DNA of 64,000 nucleotides, from assembly GCA_944548615.1 (NCBI GenBank), contig OX155957.1:4518795-4582794 (forward strand), in the 5' to 3' direction. Under the pieces are notes generated by a model, which was not told the DNA's origin, ran no database searches, and worked only from the letters and a program-made list of their open reading frames with translations. Below, piece by piece: positions 55,141 to 64,000 of the stretch. The translations under genes were made by a program, and so were the position numbers. The stretch comes from Micropterix aruncella. Lineage: Eukaryota; Arthropoda; Insecta; Lepidoptera; Micropterigidae. The stretch's first letter is position 1. Each line of letters opens with the position of its first letter.

Positions 55141-57105
55141 AATAATTATTTTAACGGATGGTTCGTTTAAAATCAACTCAACCATACCAATTATCACTTT
55201 TTAATGAAAGCCATATTATGTCATCCGACATTGCTGCAACTCCATGTACTTTAGCTGCCTCTATATATACATGCAGAAGTCTTGGGCTTTTGAGGGACTC
55301 TCACAAGACTCCAAATTATTCGATGTTAGGTGGTGGTGTCAATTTACGAGTAATCTCCGTATTTAAAGGCGGTTTTGATGAAGTAGAAGATATTTATTGA
55401 TTGAATTGATTGAATATTGCCAGTTATAGCGCTTGCCGAATTAACGAGTGCCCGGATTACTTTATCGAGACGCGAGGGTTGCACGACGGCGGTTATGTAG
55501 GAGAGTGGATGAGGATTGTATGTGTGCTCCTAGTATCTTGTACTCGGCACGGCTCGAGTCTTTGGAATTACAGATTGATGCTTCGAGACTCAGGGATAGT
55601 GAGGAAAGGAAACCAAGGAGCCGGATCCGTTGAGCGACCTCGTTGAGGGGTACCGGATATGCCGTCGCAACCTTGGGGGAAGGTGATCAATCGGGGACTG
55701 ATAATTTGGTTGCTTTTTGGTCGGTTTATAAAGGCCGTGCAATGATGCAATTTGAAATATTCTGAGTAAAAGTATTGTTTCATCGTGCTGATTCATAGCT
55801 GCACGAGTCAAAATAATAGCTGAATTATGTCAGTGGTTTTCACTGGAAATCGATGTATTTGTTGATCATTTAGTGGATGATAGTGTACTTAAGGTCCGTT
55901 ACAGGCTTCTTGTTCACGACACGTGTTCTTTAACGTACGGCGCCGCGGTGTGTTAGCTGCGCCGTAGAAGAAAACGTGATCCTTGCCCACCGCACGGTTT
56001 TTTCGCCGTACGACACTTTAGGTACATACATTTTGTAATCCGCCATGAAAACGTCCGTTAACATGGACAAGCTCTCATACATCGCCATACAACACTCGTA
56101 CAAATTTCTCCGTAAATAAACAAGTCTCGCCAAGGGATAAATACGGTGCATATGGCAGTGGCGCTGTGTCGGGCTTCCGCTGTGTCCGTGGATAAGTTTC
56201 CATAGTGATCCATACCCCACAGATGACACGGCGAATTAACCGTGGATTTTCACGGCTAAAACACGTGTGTGCATAAGAGGGTTTATGCTTCAGTTGAGTG
56301 GATTGATGATTATTGCGCTGGGACCACATAAAATGGGGGCAAATATTACTTAAGTTTGTTTCTCACAACTTTGGAGTGAAAGCGGTGAATAGGCGGGGGA
56401 GATTACCCATATAAAATTGGCAGTGTAGTTGCCTGCGGTTGCTCATATTCGGGATAGAGGATTTCTATATAAAAGGACTCATGGCGAAGTGGTGGGGGGA
56501 CGAGGTGATTCACAATTTTGAAGCAACTTACGAAAGCAAGGTATAAATAACAAGGGAATGCATTAGGAGAATTATTGCTCTCTGTAATATACGTATTGTG
56601 TTGCCACTTGATGGAAATAACGCTAAAGAATGGCCATTATTATAATGTATCGTAATCTATTAAATCCCACATAAATCTAAAATAATGTATGATACACTTC
56701 TCTGAATATGCAACACTACAACAATAAATGTATTTCTTTGAAGAACATAAATAAATTTCTCCCCAAACGAAACATAAATAAATTACTTTCATGTGGATAC
56801 ATTAGGTACGGATACGATCTGAAATTGTGTATCCATTATATGTAAGTACATTTAATGTTATGGGGAAACGCTTCAAATAAATAAATAAATGATCGTTTCC
56901 CTTCCACGTCATTAACGTTCCCTTGCGAAACCGCACTCGTTTCAGAGACGTATGCCGAGCTAGGGATACTCAGAAAGTTTTGCGGATAAAATATTTATTA
57001 CATTGATTTGTAAAATTTTCGTAATTGTGGTTATTAATAATTAGGAGTAAAGAAGATGAAATTGGTTATCTACTAAATATTACAGATGGGATTTTAAGAA
57101 ACTAA
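55141..57105. other. Spacer, no gene recognised
   Basis: Several 60-100 codon frames on both strands (55,158-55,811 and 55,930-56,329) have no recognisable domain. No repeat ends detected. Confidence 0.5.
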
Positions 57106-57518
57106 GGGCCAGGCCACACGATGCGGTGCGTCTGCGGCGCGGCGCCTGAGCGGTGCCGCTGCGACGTCCTACATACAAATATCCATGGTATGTCACACGG
57201 TGCGTTCCGGCGCCGTACCGCACGCAAACCGATAATATGCGCCGGAGCGGCACCGCTCAGTCGTTAAGTGCAGTCGAAGGAGGGTGCATGCTTGCCTGTT
57301 TCATTTGTTGTTCAAGTGTTTAAAATGAGTATCAACGAAGAAGATATTTTCATTGACTACCTCATTTCACTAGTTCTACGTACAATTAACTACAACACTA
57401 TTCGCCCACTGCCGCATCGTAGTAACGTTGCGGAGCCGCACCGTGCACTGTACGTGTGTACGCCCATTCGTCGAAATTTTTGCGGTGCGGCGCCGCACCG
57501 CATCGTGTGGACCGGCTC
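57106..57518 (+). mobile_element. PIF/Harbinger-like MITE with a captured ORF start
   Basis: The left end GGGCCAGGCCACACGATGCG and right end, inverted, GAGCCGGTCCACACGATGCG match at 17 of 20 positions; GGGCC-x-G-x-CCACAC is a PIF/Harbinger-type terminus. Flanking trinucleotides are TAA and TTC, so the 3-bp duplication is not preserved. Inside, an ATG at 57,325 starts MSINEEDIFIDYLISLVLRT, resembling the N-terminus of Harbinger-associated proteins, then runs into non-coding sequence. Internal deletion product. Confidence 0.78.
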
Positions 57519-58394
57519 TTCAACAGATGGGATGTTAAAAAAGTCTATTTGATTTTTAAAATGAGAGTATTTAACATGTCGTAAATTTGAAATCGATAGA
57601 GTGATTACATTTTTTTTTTAAATGTTATATAAAAGAAAAAAAAAACGAAATTCATAAAACTTAGCAAAGAGTTGTGATACAGTTTTTAGTGTGACGGGAT
57701 TGAAGGAAGAAGATATTTTTGTAGAGTTACAAAATATTATTTTGGTGAATGCACTCTCTCTCTCTCTTATTCTACAGTCAAGAACTAGGATTAAACGCGG
57801 TCGTATATGGTTCCGAGATAAACCCCGACTCAGACGTCCAAAACTGTGACGACTACGGAAAGGATCTCTAAATTTAATGATAATGGTCTTGACACAAGAC
57901 GATTCAAAATATCTGAAATAGCTGACATTGTAGGCATCTCTAAATAACGAGAATATCACGTTCTGAGTAAAGAAATGCATATTATGAAAATCTATCAACC
58001 CGTTGGGTGCCGCGTTTAAACAAACGATTCAGAGTAAACACTCTGAATAAAAAAAAAACAGTACACTCGACAATTTTTGGACCGTTTTAAGGGAAATAGA
58101 ACATTTTTATTTGCGGCGATTAGTAACAACATAAAGCACGGGTCTAACATTATATACCAGAATAAAAAAAATAATCACAACAGCGCACAGAATCTAAATG
58201 TAGGGCTCCAAAGAAAGATAAAGCTGTGAAATAAGCTGGGAAAGTGATGGCAACCGTTATTTAGAATGCAAAGAGAATTTTGATGATAGACAACCTCCTA
58301 GAACATTACACAATTACCAGTGAATAATATGCTAAACTGCTTTATATCCTATATGAATAAAGACAGCAAAAAAAAAACATGTTTGGCTCGAAAA
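57519..58394. other. Spacer, no gene recognised
   Basis: AT-rich, with a (TC)n run near 57,757-57,768. The minus frame at 57,618-57,998 has no recognisable domain. Confidence 0.5.
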
Positions 58395-58870
58395 AAGTCT
58401 ATCCCTTCAGATTCTGTATTATGTCGATGTCGCATTTCTCGACCTCACAGAGGAGTTATCCACCAAGGCTGAGCATCTCTAAAATGTCCGCATTCGGTAT
58501 ATCCATGGCCTCAGAAAATTTATCCATATCCCGAAGTTCAGAGAGAAGCTTAACTGTCTGTCCATCCAGAAGAAAAGAGACATGAGATATGTCTGCTTTT
58601 CAAAATCTTGGAGGGCGTCGCTCCCAATCGGATTTACTGCACTATCGGCTAATGAGATCAAAAGATAACCGCCCTCTGAGATCAAAAAATAAACTGCTAA
58701 TTTCTATCCCTAATCAAAGCGCTAACTTTTTCTCGTTCTCTTTCACCGAGCATGGAGTCCGTCTTTAGAATGCTTTGATTAAAAATGTAATAACCGCAAC
58801 AAGATAAAACAGAGAAAAATGTTTTAAAAACAGACTAAGAGAACATTTGAAATATTCCACAAAAAATCCC
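58395..58870 (+). pseudogene. LINE ORF2 C-terminal remnant
   Basis: Broken frames read ILYYVDVAFLDLTEEL, a stop, NVRIRYIHGLRKFIHIPKFR, EKLNCLSIQKKRDMRYVC, then after shifts FSFSFTEHGVRL-x-NALIKN and a basic NRLREHLKYST end. It parallels the thumb/connection region in the insert at 1912-2861 (DYGDVCY, RYVFNLRK, LHWLPI-x-x-RR, FTVHSARLWN). There are several stops; dead. Confidence 0.75.
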
Positions 58871-59565
58871 CTTCCCTTCCCATTCCCCTCCTTTTTAAAC
58901 CTTTGCGTATTTATATGTAATAGTGAGTTTATTTTGGTCTGGCACTTTGGTTTGGTTTGGCACATGATTTTTTTCCCATCTTTTTTTGTATTTTTCAAGC
59001 TTTTTATATAGGTTAAGATCTACTCGCAAACAATGTTCATAAAATATTAAAGGTAAGCTCTAAAATGTTTCCTACAGGCAATTATCTCGCCATTTCTTAC
59101 GAATAAAGCATGTACAAACGAATAAAGTACAAAAGTACAAAGACATGTTTTTTTTAATCTAGAACTATACGACTTGTTAGAAACATATAGAGAAGGCGTT
59201 TACAGACAGGTGGGTACATCTTGTTTTTTGTATGGCGAGTCCATATGACACCAATAATTAGCATATTATAGAAGAAGCCTAACCAAATTTTTATATTAGC
59301 TACTCCAAAAACATGATTAAAAGGTACTCGCCTAAATGATAAAAAAAATATGAATAAAAATAATCATTATAATATAAAATTATTAAAAATACTGAAAAAA
59401 CTATCAAAAAATAACAATAAAATCGGAATAAGTTATGTCCGAATTGAAATAAAAAAAATGTTCAAAGGGCCGAAATACAAAATAATACTGCTATGTACAT
59501 AACATTCGGTATAAACATATCTAACATATTTTACTTAGTTTGATACCAATCTTTACTTAGTTTAA
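58871..59565. other. Spacer, no gene recognised
   Basis: AT-rich sequence without coding or repeat signals that I can name. Confidence 0.5.
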
Positions 59566-59888
59566 CCCCTCCTATCGCGGGGTAAAAATTTAGTCGTCAC
59601 TTCTGCCCGGGACAGTTTTGCGCGTGAAGTCGATGGCCTTGAGAAAAACGACCATAACTTTTAAACTACTATACGGATCGTAAAAAGAATAACTGTAAAA
59701 AGGTCGCATTGAAATTTGAAATTTATAATATTATAACCTTATCTCGTCAAACAATTAAGATAATAATGAATAAATATTTAAAAAGTGGGCATTTTACGCA
59801 GCGCGGAGCGCCCTAGCCAATATTGGTTAGATACAATTTTAGCATTTGTAAGCGTCTAACCAAAAATGGTTAACTCAAATAGGAAGGG
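59566..59888. mobile_element. piggyBac-like MITE
   Basis: 323 bp with terminal inverted CCCCTCCTAT and ATAGGAAGGG (9 of 10) and TTAA directly outside on both sides (59,562-59,565; 59,889-59,892), the piggyBac-type target. The inner part (CATAACTTTTAAACTACTATA ... TCGCATTGAAATTTG ... GAATAAATAT) is related to the repeats at 23,608-23,862 and 61,900-62,142. No ORF. Confidence 0.85.
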
Positions 59889-59949
59889 TTAAACTCCAGT
59901 AATAGTAGATATTACTTTTCTGCTAGTACTTATTAAAATTAACGAAGTC

Positions 59950-60132
59950 TTACAGCGAATAATAGGCATTTTCTAACAGGAATTCCTTTAGCGACTTTTT
60001 GAATAAAATTGTAGCAGAAAACAATGAAGTAGGCAAATGTGGCATTGAAGATGTAAGTTGATAGGTGCGCTGAGCTGCTACTTTGATGGTGGCTATGTTG
60101 ATTTGTCGTTCCAGTTTCATTGTCTGCTGCAC
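59950..60132 (-). pseudogene. Possible LINE ORF2 C-terminus fragment
   Basis: A 60-codon frame ending LFSATILFKKSLKEFLLENA and then YYSL. FKK-x-LK-x-(F/W)-L at the very end is common in LINE ORF2 C-termini, and some insect LINEs end with a YYSLxEF-like motif. There is no upstream RT sequence nearby, so the assignment is tentative. Confidence 0.4.
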
Positions 60133-61278
60133 GACCGGTTCTTTCCTGGCGTCAATCCATCAGTTTGCGATTACTTCTAGGCACTACTTGTATACTATTT
60201 TGGAGCTGAGCTCTGCTATTTTGGAGCTTTTCTCCAAAATGACGCATGGCGCCCCTCAGTTGTGTGAGTTCGTTGTTTGTTGTGGATTAGTGAATCGAGC
60301 TATGCGAAAGACGAGTCCAGAAAACGATTTCCTTATAGCAATGTTTAACTTCTTGATATTACATATATCTTGCGTATTTAATTGGATATTAATCGTGTTC
60401 TAAAAAATATGTAACATACATTTAGAATTAATTTACCATTTCTGAGGTAGGAGGAATATTTCTTCTCACAAAGAGTGAATTATTATTTTTCTCAAACCTT
60501 TCTGAGTAACCTATCATAGTGTCATTAGGCGGGTTGACCGTAGCTGTTTCGCGAAATCATTCCCTATTTCCTTTATTATCAAAAACGTTAAGGTCTACCC
60601 TCATATCCTACGAAGAAAGTGGTATACAGGCTCGGGTTCATTAGGTGAATGTACATATGTATAAGGATACGTGTCCATACTCAGGATCAGCACCGTAGCA
60701 CAGATATGAAAGATTTAGCTCTGAGCGCAGCAGATGTGCCAAGGCCTGGACAGCTCTTGATATACGCATCAGTGCTTTAAAATATATTGTGTTTACTTTG
60801 ACTGAAGTTTCCAGTTTTGATTCTAATTAATATTGAATGAATGAATGATATATTGAAATTTTATTGCACATATATTTACATATACATACAAATGACGAAC
60901 TTATCACTAGATCTCTTTCTCTCATCTATAAATACATTAAAAAATGAGTTTTATCACCCCAAGACTTTACCGGCAAGCAGCCACCCCCTCCCCTCTAAAC
61001 ATCGCAAAATCACCCCCCCCCCCTTTCCGCCAATCACCTTTATTTCCAACTCAAAAGAGTGTGGACCAACTAACAATATCTTAAGATAAAACAGCAATAT
61101 CTTTATTGTGATTAAACGTTTATCTTCGCATATAAATACTATATATAACAAGGTTAATCTTTGTAAAGTTGTTGTCATAATAAATGAGTACAATTATATA
61201 ATATACATCATAAAGATAATTGACAAAATTTAAACAAGAAAAAACCGTCTTATTTTTAAATGCAGCAACCATATCATG
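60133..61278. other. Spacer, no gene recognised
   Basis: Contains a CT/C-rich stretch with a 13-C run at about 61,012-61,024. No domains or element ends. Confidence 0.5.
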
Positions 61279-61525
61279 GCGAAACGAAGAAGGGGCTATC
61301 ATAATTGAATGCGTATACAAAATTCGTGTCTGTGCTGTTGACCGTTGAGGGGTTCTCTCGTTGGAAGACAACCCTGATTGCGGCAGTCCGGTCTGTCTTG
61401 ATGAAACTTAGAACGGGCTATCATAGCTTAATACGTATACGATATTTCGTGTCTGTTCTGTTGATCGTTGATGAGTACCCTCTTCGGGAGCCAACCCTTG
61501 GTGTAGAATCAGGTCATGCTCATCC
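61279..61525 (+). repeat. 122-bp tandem duplication, diverged
   Basis: GGGCTATCATA...TGCGTATACA...TTCGTGTCTGTGCTGTTGAC (from 61,293) repeats from 61,415 as GGGCTATCATA...TACGTATACG...TTCGTGTCTGTTCTGTTGAT. Period 122 bp, about 75% alike. No function recognised. Confidence 0.85.
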
Positions 61526-61899
61526 TAATAAATACACTGTCATCGGAACTGAACCAACATGTATTTTTTCAACGTCATATGATAATATTTGAGGAATTCC
61601 CTCAATTCCTCATAGATCCCATCATTAAAACAGGATTATGAACAATTTGGACTAATCTGGAAGTGCGTCCTTTCAAATAATAAAAAAAATCTAAATGGGT
61701 TCATATATGACCGAGTTCTGAGGTAACAAACATTAAAAAAAATACAAACGAATTGATAACATTCTGCTTTTTTTTACTTAAGTCGGTTAAAAATAGAAAT
61801 TAATGTGTTATGTCAACTCAATATCGAAGGGAAGAATAGAATACAAGAAAAAGCTAGAAGAATTGTGAGGGGATGGGTATTCAGGTGTTAATAAATGTC

Positions 61900-62142
61900 T
61901 TCTAACCCTTAGAGTAGCGGCATAATTTTATGGCAGACCGCGGCAATTTATTACAATTTCTTGCAATATCGCCGCGCTCGACAAAAAGTACTATAACTAT
62001 GGAATTACTAAAGCAATAATAAAAATAATAACTGTGTAATAATCGCATTGAAATTTCATATATAAAATATTGAAATTTCATTATGTAAAACAATTTTATA
62101 ATTATAAATAAATATGAGAAAGTCGAAAAAGTGAAAAAAACT
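61900..62142 (+). repeat. MITE-like repeat copy (family of 59,566-59,888)
   Basis: About 85% like 23,608-23,862, starting TAACCCTTAGAGTAGCGGC and ending in the same GAATAAATATGAGAAA-type A-rich part. Non-coding; short frames on the minus strand are shadows shared by both copies. Confidence 0.78.
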
Positions 62143-62554
62143 CGGCATTTCTTACTTGTACTTGCCTTACGGAAAAATACGGAACCTTTTTAGAAATTTT
62201 GATGATTTCTTCCGCGATGCCTTTATGCTGCGAGGCCAGGACTTGCAGGAATAAATGTACGTCCATTCGAATCGTTGTCCAGTGATAATCCAATAGCTAT
62301 CGATCAAGTTACATGGATTTTAAAATTAAGTTATTATTTTAAATAGACCATGAAAGTTAGCAGCTCTTTCGGCACCAGCTATATTATCTCTAGGATCGAC
62401 ATGAACCTTTACAAATGATTGGTATAGTTGCGGATGAGGTCTTGAAGTATACCTTGGAGTATACCTCGGAGTAAAAATCTTGGAGTATACCTCGACCAGA
62501 ATCTTTCGTAGAGCAGCGCATAGAAGATATGAAAGGTATTTGGCGGCATTCACG

Positions 62555-63005
62555 TGCTAAAGAAACTTAATAATTTTCTCTTTCAGGACAGCAATATCAT
62601 AATCTGCCGATATATTCTCCTCCCTCTCCTCAATTACTCAGATTCCGCCTTTATTAATTTAAAGCAAGATCTAGCCACCACGGTTGAAAGGCTGCAAAAT
62701 CTCTGCAATCGCTTCATTTATGACCTAAGAAATTAAGACCAAATTACAGAGTACAGATGGATACTCCACTGGCTGACGACCAAAGAAACAGAAATAAAAG
62801 AGCCCACAGTTTGAATTTCGAGGGGGCCGCTCCAAACTAACTCATAAATAGGTTCAATACTCTCAGCTCACGGCCACCCTCTGAGATCTGAAGACAACCT
62901 ACTACTCTTGATACCCAGTCAGTTGTAATTTTTATTCGCTCAAGTTTGTGAATTGCTTCAAACGCACTCTTCTCCCATTTTCCTGCGCCATGAAAGGTTT
63001 ATTGC
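62555..63005 (+). pseudogene. LINE ORF2 C-terminal remnant
   Basis: Reads LLPLLNYSDSAFINLKQDL, then TTVERLQNLCNRFIYDLRN, a stop, DQITEYRWILHWLTTKE and further broken frames. It has the same block order as 58,395-58,870 and 1912-2861 (LDY-x-D-x-x-(F/Y)-x-(D/N)L, LQN-x-C-x-R-(F/Y), LHWL). Multiple stops; inactive. Confidence 0.75.
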
Positions 63006-64000
63006 TTTAAAAAAATGGTTTACGTTTTATTTTCTATGGAATTGAATGTCACATACATTTGATACGTACTGTCTTTGTAAGAGATTTCAAAAATATTTTA
63101 ATCTTATTTTTATAGCTAAACATCTGTGTCCCATTAGGTTAAAGTTAGCTGTAAAATATTGCTGCAACACAATAAGCTCACTAATTCGTTTGATCACACA
63201 ATTCGTTTTAGTTTTAATATTGTCATTATTTGAATTATCTCTAAATGAAAAATTTATTGAATGGTAAATTGATTGAATGTTAAAATCTGTATAGACTGGA
63301 TATCGCACACTTTACCCCTACCACTATGACAAATATTCCATTTACCTCCACAAAAACCATGGATCAGTTTAGTTGGCCGTGTGCCCGCCGAAAATGCCGT
63401 GTTGCCTGAAAATAACCCGGATATTTGTTGTTACAAATTTCTGCGTAATAAAATTCCCAGTTTTTTTTATCTCGGCGCGCTGCGCTAGCGGCTTTTGAAA
63501 TATTGCCTCGCCCGTCGTACTTTGCGATTCGCCTATCTGCGGCCTCAACATTTACCACGAATAATAGCTTCAGTTAGAGTTTATGACTGTTTGGAAGTGG
63601 GAGCTGGATGCGCTTGATAATGATGATAATGTAAATAAAATATTTTTTAGAAATCTATCAGGTTCTACTCGAGTCCGAAGAATGCGCCTTCGCGCAATCG
63701 CGGGCATCAGGGAATACATATATCAATTCAAAAATCCGAAAATCGATTCATGCTTCGATTCGTTTGGGAACTAGCCACAGGATGGCATTAGTATCTCATT
63801 TTCACCAAAAAAATGCCATTGATCGTTCAGTATTCAGTATTCAATTTATTTATCAGAATATACAATAAAAGCATGTATTAGGAATTAAAGCTAATTATCG
63901 CATATTAGATTTCGTCAGTTTATATGTAGATATAAAACTATTAAGCATAAATATTAATTCGACAATAGCGTTGACTAAAGTCGGCTTTACACGGCAGATA
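63006..64000. other. Spacer to window end, no gene recognised
   Basis: Short frames at 63,046-63,267, 63,364-63,558 (minus) and 63,583-63,774 have no recognisable domain. Small exons of a host gene cannot be excluded. Confidence 0.45.

Noticed and set aside
55410..55811. Overlapping 60-80 codon frames on both strands
   Set aside because: No domain similarity recognised; several frames are open at once, suggesting composition rather than coding.

Overview
The window looks like repeat-rich nuclear DNA of an arthropod, most likely an insect (a hymenopteran such as an ant is possible; this is inference). It is AT-rich, full of microsatellites, and holds insect-type non-LTR retrotransposons, Penelope-like elements, hAT/mariner/Harbinger/piggyBac-type remnants and a tRNA-derived SINE head. 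I could not support a single host protein-coding gene, rRNA or functional tRNA. Almost everything recognisable is transposable-element DNA.

Layout. 1-5.58 kb: a mariner/Tc1 transposase scrap, a 5'-truncated LINE tail (506-1207), and a decayed LINE on the minus strand (RT parts at 1556-1901 and 2872-3490) interrupted by a second LINE (1912-2861) with a decayed 10-bp target duplication; then low-complexity DNA. 5.58-20.95 kb: the main feature, a head-to-tail array of a Penelope-like element (PLE-A, minus strand). It has four complete units of 3439-3441 bp, each with an intact 954-aa reverse transcriptase/GIY-YIG endonuclease ORF, plus a truncated fifth unit. An inverted copy of the element terminus closes the right end, and (TA)n tracts lie on both sides. 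22.7-23.4 kb: a decayed hAT element with a perfect 8-bp duplication. 25.5-26.8 kb: a second, different PLE (PLE-B), 5'-truncated, between about 71-bp inverted terminal repeats; a further terminus copy lies at 48.9 kb. 30.1-31.1 kb and 33.6-34.7 kb: LINE fragments. 35.0-39.8 kb: a two-ORF LINE with both ORFs intact (PHD-finger ORF1; endonuclease-RT ORF2). 43.3-44.6 and 51.8-52.5 kb: an unclassified GC-rich repeat family. 47.6-48.1 kb: an RTE-type LINE tail. 49.1-51.35 kb: a 5'-truncated LINE with a long open RT frame. 54-64 kb: MITEs (mariner-, Harbinger- and piggyBac-like), a mariner N-terminal scrap, LINE C-terminal scraps and a 122-bp tandem duplication.

How parts work together. In PLE-A each ORF is preceded by only 55 bp of its own unit and then by the 3' region of the next unit, so the tandem arrangement places that region as the upstream sequence of the following ORF, as pseudo-LTRs do in PLEs. 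In the 35-39.8 kb LINE, ORF1 (PHD finger and coiled coil) would bind RNA or partner proteins, and ORF2 would nick the target and reverse-transcribe. The other elements are defective.

Limits: boundaries of degraded elements are approximate, and family names are from motif recognition, not from database searches.
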